Source: Trichoplusia ni (taxonomy: Eukaryota; Arthropoda; Insecta; Lepidoptera; Noctuidae). Taken from it: a DNA stretch of 64,000 bases. Position 1 is the stretch's first letter. Every line of letters begins with the position of its first letter. The stretch is taken from the NCBI RefSeq assembly GCF_003590095.1, contig NC_039478.1, forward strand, positions 8,370,001-8,434,000. Reading direction: 5' to 3'. This document shows positions 22,871-34,730 of the stretch, one piece after another. The notes under the pieces were generated by a model. The model ran no database searches. It had not been told where the DNA came from and saw only the letters and a program-made list of their open reading frames with translations. A program made the translations under genes and the position numbers.

Positions 22871-23477
22871 TCAATATATAGCAAAATTCTTCCTTCTTAA
22901 AGTTCCATGTAAGCGCACTGGTGTACTTATTAATTGTCTGATTCGAAAATATGCTGAGATCAGATAAACAGTTGCTTTCCCGTCTAACTTAATAATAGGT
23001 TAAATTTAGAAGGAATGATTAGCGACTTAATATATTAAAGAAAACGCATAAAAAGAAAATAGGGCGGCGCCTAGAGTCGTTATTGTAACGTTCGAAAAGT
23101 TCTCGGAAAACTCTGAAATAAAAAAAAAAATTGATGTATAGAAAACTATTTAAATAAGTACCTAAAAAGCAGCTAAATGTATTTAGTCTGTTATCAAATA
23201 TCAAAAAACTAAGAAAAAATACTTCTCCATTGCCAAAACTTGTGTTAAACTGTTGATCATTCGGAAAACTATTGACCCACAATGACTGGACATGAAAAGT
23301 ATTTATTCATTTGTTTAAAAGGCCTTTGCCCTGTTTGTAAGTTATAATTAAACGTACTGACACCGATAAGACGGGGGCGCGGTCCTACGTCACGCCATTC
23401 AAGAGATAAGAGGATAGTGTATGTGAGGTGTTAAAGTGGAAACTTCATCGTTTATAATTCAACATTTAACTGAAAAG

Positions 23478-23590
23478 ATAGTTAAGCGGTATAGTTCACC
23501 ACGTTAAGTCGGGACAAGGATTTTGTGTGACCTTTGAATGATTTTTTCGAGTCTGGGTGTCTTTGAGCATGTGACTCCAAAAAAAACATT
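23478..23590 (+). repeat. SINE family S1, decayed copy
   Basis: GATAGTTAAGCGGTATAGTTCACCA is a damaged A box. It is followed by GTCGGGACAAGGATTTTGTGTGACC and GAGTCTGGGTGTCTTTGAGCATGTGACT. The B box and 3' end are lost. Confidence 0.6.
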
Positions 23591-24451
23591 CAGAATCCAG
23601 AAGGCATAACCGTCAACTGAAACACTAATATTGAGGCACCGCGGTCTTTTCAAATTGAGACAGTTTGAATTTTTATTTATTTATTTATCCAAAAAACACA
23701 ATTTTTATAAAAGAATCAAAAACTGATCGCCAAATAGTTTCTTGGCGAAGATTTCGTATTTCTGCTTTTATGCAATGATTGTTACTGTAATTATTTTATT
23801 TTCTATGGAGCCCTCAGTGTTGCGAGTCTGACTCACACTTGACAATGTATCGGGCATGTCTAATTAACTCCAAATAATTAATTTTATGTACACTTATTAA
23901 GTGGCTGTGAATGTGTAGGAGCCAAAGAGGAAGGGAGATGGCAATGACAAATAAATTAACATCAGAAATGTTACGTAAATGTCTTTCCTCATTATTTTGG
24001 CCGTCTTAAATTTATCGCTCAATCTATTATATCGCCCAAAACTCCAGTTTTATTTGAAATTGGTCTGAAATAAGTACTAATTCCAAGTCTAGAATATTCA
24101 TATTAAAGTTGTAAGATATCCGGAAACTATTTAAATGTTCTAGAATTAGCGAAGCAGCTGTGGTTTCTGGCAAATGTCTAAATAAAATATTAAAGAAAAT
24201 TAATCTTCATTAATACTAGCTGTTGGCAAATGATTCAATGGAGACAAAATGAAATTATTAAGATTATCTGCAGATAGTGAAATAGATGTACTTATAATGG
24301 TTTCCGTAGAACAAAATAAAGAAGGTATGTTTTCTGCATTTTACAATAAAAATCGGTTAATTGCGAGTCATATTCTCGACCCTGGGACCCGTACAAAAAC
24401 AAAATAGTTACTTATCTTTATACCGGCACCAACCGACTCAGATTTTTATTT

Positions 24452-24535
24452 CAGCTGTCTAGCTATGACCGGTCATGAGATACTATTATGGTGACAAACG
24501 AATGGACAGACAGCGGTGGTTTAGTAATTGATTCT
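24452..24535 (+). repeat. Dispersed repeat, CTAGCTATCATGGTTCATGAGATACAGCC family
   Basis: CTGTCTAGCTATGACCGGTCATGAGATACTA is followed by GGTGACAAACGAATGGACAGACAGCGGTGG and TTAGTAATTG. It has the same block order as the copies listed at 11704. Confidence 0.6.
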
Positions 24536-24914
24536 ATGGATGAGAACGCCAAATTACAGCAAAAAGCTGACGTTGTTGTTTTTTTTTAAAGTTTTTTTTT
24601 CTCGCCAATCTTAAAACACAATATATATTGTTTAAATACTTTGACACTATTTATTCTGGTTTAACGCCAATTTTTCGCACAAAGATGTTGTGTTCTTATA
24701 AAGGTCAACGTTTCTCCCTAACAATCTACAAGTAAATTAAATAATTAATAGTTCTGTTTTTGGAGATAATCCGGCGAAAGTTTTTTAAATATATGGAAGT
24801 TTCCCAAACCATTAATAACTATAAATCTGCTTTCCGATATAAAAACTTGTTTACGTTTATTTGAATCTAGACCTGGGGGTCTACCATCACACATTAAGCT
24901 AAGACAGTACGTAC

Positions 24915-24970
24915 TGTGGAAGAGAGAGAGCGCACTAAGCGGTGTAGAGCGCCATCTCCCTCACACAACT
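24915..24970. repeat. Quasi-palindromic GAGA/TCTC element (cluster member 7)
   Basis: CTGTGGAAGAGAGAGAGCGC, ACTAAGCGGTGTAGAGCGCC and ATCTCCCTCACACAAC follow one another. The right arm GTAGAGCGCCATCTCCCTCACAC is the near reverse complement of GTGTGGGAAAGAGATGGTGCTCTAC in member 5, so the two copies show opposite ends of the same unit. Confidence 0.6.
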
Positions 24971-25164
24971 GCCACAGGAAAGATAGGTAAGCTCTTGATT
25001 TAAATTCGAATGATTCATTCCTATTCTTCGAGAATGAATGAAACGTAAAACAGGTGTGAAAAACCTTTTGTCGACTTAGTGTGAATGTTTTATAATTTAC
25101 TGCAGAATTAGTTATTGTGTGTTTCGTTTTGTATTGGTTGTTATGACAACTGCGTTTTGTTGTC

Positions 25165-25345
25165 AACCGACTACAAAAAGCGAAGGTTTTCAATTCGGCT
25201 ATTTTTTTTTAATGTTTTACCCCTCAGAACATCGGTCTATTCGAATCGTTTTTTATTTATAATGTGAAATATATGTCCTTTATTATTATTTGGTACTATA
25301 GAATTGTCATCAAATTTTGCTCAGTAGTTTTTCAGATCGTACGTT
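25165..25345 (+). repeat. Dispersed repeat, CAACCGACTACAAAAAG(C)GAAGGTTTTCAATTCG family
   Basis: The landmarks are GTCAACCGACTACAAAAAGCGAAGG, TTTTCAATTCGGC, then a T-run, then CCTCAGAACATCGGTCTATTCGAATCG and CATCAAATTTTGCTCAGTAGTTTTTCAGATCG. A second copy at 28575-28747 shows inverted ends. It is a widespread lepidopteran repeat, probably MITE-like. Confidence 0.55.
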
Positions 25346-25743
25346 TATGTTGGTAATTAAATATTATAATTGGTTGCAAAGTTTGGACTCCCAGTTCATA
25401 ATTATGATGAAACAAGCTCTTAATGTAACAATTTTATGCGAATTATAATAACTTGTTTCTATGATTATGCATTTAAAACAGAATCAGTCAAGTTCATTAT
25501 CTAATTATTAATTTATGATAATTATTGAAGAATGCTACGGGATTGTTAATGAAATAGTCTTGATCAAATAAAATTAAAAGTTTTTTTCAAATGAATTCTA
25601 CAACAAAATTATTTGTAGTAAATCCATCGCTTAGAGCATATCTATTACTCGTATCTTTGTAACTTTTCAAAATTATTTTTTTATTCTTAAATAAAATCTA
25701 AATAACATGCACAATCAAACGCCTAGACTAAGACCATAAAAAA

Positions 25744-25842
25744 CAAGCATTTTTGGATCACATTAATACTTTTACAACGCAGGGATCGAACCCAAGACAC
25801 TTCGCGCAAAAATCCTGTGCCTCTCGGCTATCCATGCATTCA
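25744..25842 (-). repeat. SINE family S1, 5' portion
   Basis: On the minus strand: TGAATGCATGGATAGCCGAGAGGCACAGG (A box), then TTTGCGCGAAGTGTCTTGGGTTCGATCCCTGCGTTG (B box), then ATGTGATCCAAAAATGCTTG. The copy is cut off at the start of the body. Confidence 0.7.
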
Positions 25843-26205
25843 AATAAATTATCCTTTTCTATTACCACCAAAGGTTGTCGACCTCTGCCACAGTATATCA
25901 GGGGTTTATATTCTGCTAGAGTACTAAAAGTCAATTGAACTACGTAGTAGGCACAAATAATGTGTTCGTACGCAGGTGTGCCTGTAAAATGTAGCTGTAA
26001 ACAGCTGCAGCGGGTTAATCGCCTTACAGCTGTAAAAACTAAGACCTCGACCTTGTTGGAGTATGACGCTTATTTGCAAAGATTTAAAAAGAAAAAGCTT
26101 ATATAAAAAAAGTAAATTAAACAAAAAACATAATTTAAAAAGAGTCCTTCAACTGTTTTTTAAAACTACTGCAGTAAGGATGTTTCATAGACGGAAAATA
26201 CAGAT

Positions 26206-26368
26206 TGTGTCACGGGAGGTTTTATTAACATTCAAGTCACATGCACAAAGACACCTCGACTGAGGAGAAGTATTTGTGGATCACAGAGATATTGTCCTAC
26301 AGGGAACGAACCCGCGTCATTTCGCGTGTTCGGTGAGTTCGAGGTGATCTCAACCACTCGCCTGACAA
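26206..26368 (-). repeat. SINE family S1, near full length
   Basis: On the minus strand: CAGGCGAGTGGTTGAGATCACC (A box), ACGCGGGTTCGTTCCCTGTAGGACAA (B box), TGTGATCCACAAATACTTCTCCTCAGTCGAGGTGTCTTTGTGCATGTGACTTGAATGT and AAACCTCCCGTGACAC. It lacks only the very 3' end. Confidence 0.75.
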
Positions 26369-26576
26369 AAACAATGGTTTTTATATCAAATAGGCCGTTG
26401 TCTGGGCACTTCTTAGCCTCCTTCCAGTTCCAGAATCAGACCAGCTTAATATTGCATTGTCAAACAAAAAGACAGATTTATAAACATAGCAAAATAAATT
26501 AAAGCTTGTTAAAATAAAACCAGTTGAATTTATAGAATTTAATTAATACAGTTTTTTACTTCATTGATATAACGGT

Positions 26577-26697
26577 CGCGTGTATTTATCGAGATCTCTA
26601 GACTTGCTGTCGAGAGTCAAACCAGATTAGTCGCTTTTCGATACGATCGTTCTGGTTATGTCCGAAACTAGTCGGACGATTCCGATAACCGTTGTAT
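26577..26697. repeat. Family T repeat (GCGTATTTATCGG), diverged copy
   Basis: CGCGTGTATTTATCGAGATCTCTAGACTTG is at one end, and GGTTATGTCCGAAACTAGTCGGACGATTCCGATAACCGTTG, its rough mirror, at the other. The element is imperfectly palindromic as a whole. The block at about 26760-26875 (GGAAACAGCTTGAAGTCC, AAACGTTATCCAAGCAAGCGAAGGGACGTGCAAAACCAA) recurs in part at 44940-44990 beside another family T copy, so the full element may be longer. Confidence 0.5.
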
Positions 26698-28023
26698 TAT
26701 ATACAAAAGTAGTTATTAGACCGGTGTATTTAAGTTAATTTAATTGTTTCTACTTTTTTATTTTTGCATGGAAACAGCTTGAAGTCCAAGAAAGTACACC
26801 AAGAAACGTTATCCAAGCAAGCGAAGGGACGTGCAAAACCAAGTACTCCAGTTGTAAAAATCTCTCGAATCTGCTAACTCATGCCCATTATGTGAACCCT
26901 TGAAAGATTGAACTTCAATGATTTTATGATAGCGTTTTACGATAACGTGTAATTAATAACTAGATAACATGCATATTAATGTTTTCTAGTAATTATTATC
27001 AGCTTCCTTCCTTGTTTTTATATAAAGTTGAGTAAGGTTATTTCCATAGGAACTTGTAAATTTACCCTCCTCTAGACTCTAGATAAATGATATATTTTAT
27101 AAGCGTACGATAGAAATTTCTCGAATCTTTGAAAAGGTTAAAGGTAAGATAGAAACCTAAAGATAAAAACGGAACCCAGTTATTGTATATTCGTCTCTCC
27201 GACCATCTGTCAAAATTCGATTTCTCATGAACCGTTATAGCTAGACCGTTCAAATTTTCGCAAATGAAGTGTTTATGTTCCCATTATGTCTAATGTATAT
27301 AAGACTTCTTTATGTATTACGAAGTAAAAGCTTCGATCAGTGACCATGGTTGGCAATTTCAGATTTAAATATTTGGAATCCATTTTTTATAATTACGAAA
27401 GCACATATAGCTTTAAAAGTCACATAGGTAGGTACTTTGTCTGCGTTGGGATCGAACTGGCACCTCGAGGATACAAATCTTTGCATAGAACTGCAAAAAG
27501 TTATAATGAAAACGAAAACTGGATAGATTGAAAGAAGATCAGCTTTAGCTTCAGCATCTTTAAAAATGTTTAGTTTTTCAATCGCTTATTTCCATAATTT
27601 TCTTCTCAATTAAAATTTCCCGGAATCATTGTAATAGTCATCATGACTCAAGAAGTTCATACATTTAATAATACTTGTGCTGATCGCATTTAAGATAACC
27701 GTATCAATGAGTCGTGATGGGAAAAAAGAATTTCCCTTACTAAATATACGTCTTTTGTATTCTTTAAATAGATAATGACAATGAGGTTAATAGTTAAAAA
27801 AACAGTTATATAAACTGTTTTTTAATCAGGCTTCGGGATTTTTTCTAACATTTTATGTTTTTTTTGTTAAATAAGATTGTCTTATTTAACGGCCGACGAA
27901 AAGGCACCTCTCTTTCGGTCTAGGGGTTACACGAAATATTATTCTGTGCTTCTCATCTTGAGCGGTAGATGACGGTAGACGGCTTTCACAAACATTCTAG
28001 TTATATAGACAATCAGCCTATTG

Positions 28024-28116
28024 ATCACTTCGAATGCTTGTACTACGTGGAGAACGAACCTACGACTACGCGACTTGCACACTGTAGTTTTGGCACTATA
28101 CCACTTGGTCAATTAC
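28024..28116 (-). repeat. tRNA-derived SINE fragment, possibly S1
   Basis: On the minus strand: TTGACCAAGTGGTATAGTGCCAAAACTACAG, then GTCGCGTAGTCGTAGGTTCGTTCTCCACGTAGTACAAGCATTCGAAGTGATC. The B box and the ACAAGCATT join resemble S1, but the A box (CCAAGTGGTATAG) is different. It may be a subfamily. Confidence 0.5.
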
Positions 28117-28154
28117 AGCACTACTGGCTAGGTTTGAGAGATTCTTGAAATTCA

Positions 28155-28222
28155 ATAAAATCATCATTCATCATTAATTCATCATTCATTCATCAATCAT
28201 TCATTCATTTCATTCAATAAAC
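28155..28222. repeat. ATTC/ATC-type simple repeat
   Basis: A degenerate tandem of CATCATTCATTCAATC-like units, about 65 bases long. It is likely length-polymorphic. Confidence 0.75.
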
Positions 28223-28574
28223 TTTTTAGTCCCCAGGTTAAAAAAATACAGAACCGCCACTTAATTTCTAGGATTTATTTTTACACCACAGTACCGTGTT
28301 TTGATAATAATCGACAATTATAGTAATTGAGATTAAAAGATTAAAAATATCAAGTCATCGTGACTTGGATATATTAAGATAACTAAAGTACTAATAAATT
28401 GTACTTTGTACTGTTTTTGTTTCTAGTTAATCGGTTGTCATTACTAAAATACAATAAATTATTAACTGGTATCGTTTTATAGGCAATTTAGTTTTAAAGT
28501 TATGATTAGTCTTAATCTCTGAATTCTCTGACATCCTGGTAGTTATAGGTCATAATTGCTAAATAATGATTTTG

Positions 28575-28747
28575 CAACCGACTTGTTGAAAAGGAGGAGT
28601 TCTCAATTCATTTGTATTCGTTTTTTTTTTGAGGTTCCGACTAAAGACTCTGAACTTCGGACTTTATGAACCAATTTTGTTGACTCTATTTTCTAAATAG
28701 CTGGTCAAGTTTGGTTCAATGGTTGTTTATTTTCGTTAAGTCGGTTG
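28575..28747 (+). mobile_element. MITE-like element with 10-bp perfect terminal inverted repeats
   Basis: CAACCGACTT (28575-28584) is exactly mirrored by AAGTCGGTTG (28738-28747), giving a 173-bp unit. Inside are AAAAGGAGGAGTTCTCAATTCA and a T11 run, which tie it to the repeat at 25165. No coding capacity. I could not identify a clear target-site duplication (flanks TGATTTTG and TATGCTTT). Confidence 0.55.
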
Positions 28748-29252
28748 TATGCTTTTATTGTTATCACAATATTATTAATCCATAGATTCTTCTAAAACTC
28801 TGAATTTATACTTAGCTTTTGTTCGAACTTCTATATTAATTCTAAGAAAATATATTTCAATCAACATATTAATTATTATAACGTTACCAATACCGATCTT
28901 ATTGCCAGCATTCAAGGTTCAAAATAGGCCTACAAAGGCCCTTACAGACCACACTCGATGTAAACTAATTAATTAAGTGTCAGTAAACAATATACTTCAA
29001 ATCTTTATAGCGTATTTAGCCTTTAATTAGCATATTAAGGATTTAATAGTTCCAAAACAACACGTGTGCCGCATTCTAACTACAATTATCATTCAGGATG
29101 TTGGATCGATGATCCATCCAGGAAACTATACTTATGTCATTATAAGTCCTTCTAAAGCATCAATAATGTTATATAACAGTTAAGTATCGCGGTTGTAATC
29201 AAAGAGGCGAACAGGTGGTCTTAAACTACTTCTTAAAGTAACACTACAGTTG
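28748..29252. other. Non-coding, nothing recognised
   Basis: AT-rich sequence with no exon or known repeat that I can support. Confidence 0.4.
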
Positions 29253-29304
29253 TCTAAGCGAGACAACGGTATTGATTATGTAGCTCTATCTATCTTCCAC
29301 ACTA
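29253..29304. repeat. Quasi-palindromic GAGA/TCTC element, distal member
   Basis: TCTAAGCGAGACAACGGTAT and ATGTAGCTCTATCTATCTTCCACAC match the arms of the 19.46 kb and 24.9 kb members (AGCGAGACA...; ...ATCTCTCTTCCACA). Confidence 0.4.
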
Positions 29305-29480
29305 CGGCATTCTTACCGAGAGATCGTGGTAGGTGAGCAAAGGATTAAACCGCAAGTCAAGGTTGGAATTACGAAACAATTGACATATGGATTTACAGAA
29401 TGAATGTTGGGTTACGGTTGGTTTAAAAGACAAAGTAGTAATTTCTTACAGCATTGCAGACAAACCCAAGACAATATGAC

Positions 29481-29734
29481 GACCTCCGTGGTCTAGTGGC
29501 GTACGCACCGGTTTCAAGGTGTCGCTAGCTCTGAGGTCCCGGGTTCGATCCCCGGTCGGGTCTAAAAAATAAGAATAAGAAGAATAAGAATAAGAAAAAT
29601 AAGAATTTTTACATTGTCTGGGGTCTGGGTGTTTGTGGTGCCTTCGTTGTATCTGAATTCCATAACACAAGTGCTTTAGCAACTTACTTTGGGTTCAGAA
29701 CAATGTATGTGATGTTGTCCGCATTTATTTATAT
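29481..29734 (+). repeat. Third tRNA-derived SINE family (S3), well-preserved copy
   Basis: The tRNA-like head GACCTCCGTGGTCTAGTGGC contains an A box (29489-29499). CGGGTTCGATCCCCGGTCGGGTCT holds a near-perfect B box (29542-29552). An AATAAG-type purine repeat joins it to the 3' module: TTTACATTGTCTGGGGTCTGGGTGTTTGTGG, TCCATAACACAAGTGCTTTAGCAACTTAC and TGTATGTGATGTTGTCC. It ends in a TTATTTATAT tail. The internal acceptor-stem ends only partly pair, so this is a SINE rather than a tRNA gene. I recognise the same modules from noctuid genomes (HaSE-like), from memory. Confidence 0.8.
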
Positions 29735-30744
29735 AAAAACTAAAAAAATAAATCTAATATCGTAAATATTGTAATGGAATGCAATAGCAAATAAGATAAA
29801 TACCTATCACCATAATATCCAATTAATACTATATTAATTACCACCGTCAATCACATCACTTCATGTAACATTTGCGTATATCACCGTTTAAGGCTAATTA
29901 ACGCGCTTAAGGCTTGATTCACGCGTTTAAGGCACTTTTAATTAAGCTTGACTTCATTTACACACAATCAACCCTCACTTCCCTTTGCATTGGTTGCTGT
30001 TGGTCCTTTCACAAGGTTGCAGTAACTTAGGTTAGGATCGCTAAAGATGGGTGCCTTAAGATTGACGTATTAAAAGTATGTGCTGTGCGATTTTTGGGAT
30101 GTGTTGGCATTTTTACTTTTGAAGTAGACTTACAATTATTGGGAAACCTGATTCAACTGATGAACAAAGTGTTTCTGTGTAATTTTTATACGACTAATAA
30201 GTATGTATGGGGGAAACCTTAATGTTGAAAATAAAAACAAAGTTTCGAATCTGATTTTAATACGTAATGTGATAACTACAAGTTACAAAATGTACTATCT
30301 GCGACCAAACTTGTGACTTTTTGAAATTGGAATAAATTAAAAAAAAACACACTTCATCACAAAACTCTTTTTAATAAATTTCTTTTGGACAAGACAAAAG
30401 TAAAGACAATTTAAAAACGTGACATCATTGCTTTAGTTTAGAGTCTTGTCATATTCATATTGACGTCATCGTAACGGTCATTGGACCACATGAGCCAAAC
30501 GCGAGAATACAAGGTTACCTTGAAAGAAATTATTTTACGACAAAAACTGGAAATTTCTCCGGATGTGCTCTGACACAGCTCAAAAAAGATAAAACATAGT
30601 GATATTGTCTTTTATTATAAGTATTAGACAAACTGTTAGACTGATAATGATGCTAATACAGTCCCAAACAGGCTATTTACAATAGCCGATGAATTAATGA
30701 ATATTGGATTAAAATAACACTATTCTGTATCCTTTTAAGTATTC
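29735..30744. other. Non-coding, nothing recognised
   Basis: AT-rich sequence. A short local echo occurs at 29880-29945, where GTTTAAGGC, GCTTAAGGC and GTTTAAGGC recur. No gene is supported. Confidence 0.4.
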
Positions 30745-30862
30745 TGCTACACATCATCACCGGTCTAGTTATGGCAAAGATGGTCACCCATCTCAGCGCT
30801 TCGTAGCTTAACCTGTGAACGATTCACTTATGTAGTTATAGCTTAGCCACAAGCATTTTGCC
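30745..30862 (+). repeat. Family G repeat, distal end only
   Basis: CTTAACCTGTGAACGATTCACTTATGTAGTTATAGCTTAGCCACAAGC matches the end of the copy at 34731-35065 (CCTAACCTGTGATCGAATCACTTATGCGGTTATAGCTTAGCCACGAGC). The proximal part has decayed. Confidence 0.65.
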
Positions 30863-31615
30863 AACAAAATAATTGGAAATTCAGTGCGGGGTGGTACACC
30901 CATGGTCAATACAATGAATTCACAATTAGGTTAGGCGGTGCTCGATGCGGTTGATCCATGGATAGGTAAAGTTTGATAAACACAGACTTCCCTGTTTTTC
31001 GAAAGACACATTAAGAAACTGTTTTATATTTATTCCGTGGTAGTTATTTATATGGAAAACATGACATATTGTTACGTTCACATTATGTTTACCTCAAGAG
31101 AAAGTTGTTTAGATTTGTCTCGAGGGGAATTTTATTTTCCCACGCGGACATCAGATAGCTTGGAGTTATACGGTCTAGTTCATTACGCAGATATAACGTT
31201 CAGTAGTAACCGTGTCAGAACATCTTCAAAATATGCTATTAAATTCGAAATAACGTTTGAAACATACGGGCAGTTTAAACTCTGACTGAAATTGGTGCAT
31301 CAACTCGGAGAAATTTAACTTAACAGATCCAGATTTCTTCAAATTGTGTTCAGTGGTTTATGAGAGAGCATAGACTAACAAACAATATTTTTTTTAATAT
31401 TTATAGGTATAACCTATTAATTGACTACTGTGGACAAAGACAATAATAGAATAGGGTGTAAGCGTTTGAACGTATAGACAATTGATTTGAATTTATTATA
31501 AATATACATGTGACAGTTTGTTTATGGTTATAAGTGAAAAAGTAAATATTTATGACATATCTGTAGTTTGATTATTATCTACTATGTATGTAGGTTTCGA
31601 CTTTAAATAGGACAT

Positions 31616-31790
31616 CATCATCATCAGCCTAGCCTTTTCGCAAATGTGTTGGGGTCTGCTAACAGTATAACCGGGGCAGCTAAGGACCAGTGTTTTTGCA
31701 AGGAGCGACTGTCTATCTGAACTCTTCAACTCAGTTACCTGGACAACACGATACCTCTTAGAAAGACTGCTTGTCAGACTTTCTTTGGAT
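31616..31790 (+). repeat. Family G repeat, proximal half
   Basis: CATCATCATCATCAGCCTAGCCTTTTCGC, GTGTTGGGGTCTGC, CAGCTAAGGACCAGTG, CAAGGAGCGACTGTCTATCTGA, CAGTTACCTGGACAACACGATACC and GACTGCTTGTCAGACTTTC are in order. The copy stops before the distal end. Confidence 0.7.
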
Positions 31791-32679
31791 ATGAAATTTT
31801 CTATCTTTTTACACGATTAAATAAATACAGTAATATGTTTATTCTATCGTGTAAAACTGGGAACGGGAAACAAAATAATGTCATATTTGGAAGTTTGTGC
31901 GCGAGTAAAATATACACCACTTTAAGTCATACTGGTTATATTAATCTCGAAAAAGAAGAGCATTTGAACTATAGAGCTATTTTGTGAATGATTCATATTT
32001 TTGAATGCGTAATTAAAAAAAAACATAAAAAAATAGTTTTTTACTTCACGCCTATACATAGCTTATGACGTCACTCTATTCTATTTCCTACCTTCAATAT
32101 AGTAACACGCTGACAGACAGACGGACAGACAAAAAGTTAATTCATCAAAATCACCTACTTCGGAGGTCGCTGAACCCACAGGTGAGTCAATGAAGTCATG
32201 TATTAGCATTCTGTGCAGAACTGTATTTATTAGTTTTTTACCTAATTGTAGGTTTTATATTAATGAGTTGGTACATAGAGTATGAAAAGTGGGTTTTTTT
32301 TCAGATCTTTGAAATGAAAAAATCTTTAACTAGGTACTTTTATTTGGTATGGTTAATCTATAATTTGATTTTAGAGTTATGCCACCGTTATAATCTCACT
32401 GATGATTCTGACGTGGTATTGACACACCCTTGAAAAGTACCAAGTGTGCTGGTTTCGTGCTCAATATATTAAGTGCACGTACAAAATAGTGTAAATTTTA
32501 ATCTAGTGTATTAAAAAATTACATGAATGATAAAATAACATGTTGGTCATTTGGCATGGCATACAAATATTTCAAAGACCAAAGAACAGACACAAAAGCT
32601 CACGCTGTTTTCTCTTATGGTTCATAGGAATACCACAATTACTTTTTAAGGCATAGGCACATGATTGAAACGATATGGG

Positions 32680-32752
32680 AGCGAGATGGGAATCAAACCT
32701 ACAATCCTAAACCTAGCAGTCAAAGGGTCATACCCCTGCACCATTTCCTAAA
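32680..32752 (-). repeat. Possible tRNA-like SINE head
   Basis: On the minus strand: GGTGCAGGGGTATGACCCTTTGACTGCTAGG, then GTAGGTTTGATTCCCATC, a B-box-like core. No family body can be traced. Weak call. Confidence 0.3.
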
Positions 32753-34048
32753 ATCTCACACGCAGAAAACATCGTAAGGAAAACGAATCCTCAGAATTTA
32801 AACCACACCTAAAAAGGGCGTGCTTAAAACAAGATCAGAGGCGTCACTTCAAAAATACGTAGATACATAGACCCAAAAGAAGAAGAATCATAATATATCT
32901 TAACAACAATATATCACACCCAACATACGTCACTAGTACCCTCTGCGTCATATCAGTGAAAGCTCTTAGTCTTTGCCGCGATTCAGATCGTACCTGCGTC
33001 GTGAGCGTGACCTTACGAGTCCACCGGCGCACGCGCAGGCGAGACGGTGAGGCATTGCTATTGGACGGTATCAGGGTATTTATGGAATTTTTATGTTATG
33101 TATGGGGTTTTAGAATGATTTAATAAAGGAGTTAAGTGAGCTTTTGTACAGTGACTCATGGGTTGTATATATGGAATTTGGAATGGAAATTTTGGGTATA
33201 TTAATGGTGGGTGGTAATATTTTTTAAGGTTAATTGGCTGTGCAAACTAAGATAGATACAAAACAAAAAACGTGTTGGAGAGAATAGTTAGACTGTTTGG
33301 ATTGGCACAAACCTTAGTTCGTTAGTCGTGTTCAATAGTGGATCTGTGTTTATAATTTTCAGTTTAATGGTTACAAAGATATCTATTATTATAAAATGGA
33401 CTTCTATTGAATTGTGAACAAAAACAGGTATGAGCTAGTCTGGCTGGTGACGGTGAAGGTACAAATAGGCAAATAGTCATAATAGGCAACTGAAAATTTT
33501 AGCAGTCTAACTGCGAGTATAGAACCTTGTGACAGACGGACGGACAGACAGCGGAGCCTTAGTAATAGGGAACCCGAAAAAGATAAACTACTTAATGAAC
33601 GAAAATAGCATACAACCAGTCAACTAATTAAAAAAACTTAGCCAATAGGATTAGTAATGAAAGCTTTTAGTGTATTTGCGCCAAAACCCCAGAATGAGGG
33701 AGTGCTCATTAAATATTTATAGTACATAATACAATGTTATTCATAGGTTTTTAATATTTTGGCTCCATCATTCACAACGTTTGCCAAAAATCGTAGATCT
33801 GTTTGTGGTACAACTTTTTTAGGCAACCGTTGACAGACGTTTTATTTGACGTATAAATGGCAGCACTATACGTATTGTAAACCTTTTTGAAAGTTGTTGG
33901 GCATAGCGACGTAGCGTGTAAAAGGGTACGTATTATTAATAAGCTAGAGCTTATTTTCCTTTGCATATAAACGACATTTGACGATGACAAAAAATAACTA
34001 GTGCGGACGATAATTACAATATATATTTATAGTATTTAAAAAAACGTC

Positions 34049-34121
34049 TCGTGGATCACACAAACGCTTATAATATCGGGGGTGAAATCCGCGATACGTC
34101 GCGCATAGCACCTTTGAGGTG
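34049..34121 (-). repeat. SINE family S1, short remnant
   Basis: On the minus strand: GCTATGCGCGACGTATCGCGGATTTCACCCCCGATATTATAAGCGTTTGTGTGATCCACGAGACG. This covers the B-box region and the first body block only. Confidence 0.6.
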
Positions 34122-34730
34122 TTAACTTGAATTAGTAAGCTATCAACACAGTCAATTTCATTTGTAAATTCGGTTTCGACAAAACATATTCTCATATACA
34201 CTGGCAATACCTTTATTGACTTCTAAGATTTTCCTTAAGAAAACCCTACCCTTCTTAAAGTTAGTGATAGACCACGGAGGTAAGCAACCTCTTACATAAC
34301 ATAAGTCATTCCCCTTAGCTCACTCGGGTGTGAAACTCAGACTGGCGGCCAGACACCTAGCCTTATCACAATGTTATACTCTAGATAGGTAACTGAAAAC
34401 CGTGGCCATTGTTTGGATGAAGACTCTAATTTAAAAGGAATTAGAAAGAAATCTGTGTTACTTTTGGCAATATTTCGTCAAGTTAGCGTAGTTAGGAAGG
34501 CAGAAAAATGTTTTGGTTTTACTTTCTGAATTTACAATAAAACAATATAGCTCAGATATTTGCAAACTATTCTAAATAAAATGCATTAAACAATACATCA
34601 ACAAAATCATTTAATTGAAGTCTATAAGTGTGCAAGGCTGGCGGCATTGCCACGTTGATTGGCAATACTAATCCACTGTGCGAGGTAAAAGCCAGTCTCT
34701 GTGTCACGGGAAGTGTCAACAAGATGTTTT

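Noticed and set aside
29481..29563. Functional tRNA gene
   Set aside because: Good A and B boxes, but the acceptor stem pairs only partly and the sequence continues into the body and tail of a SINE.
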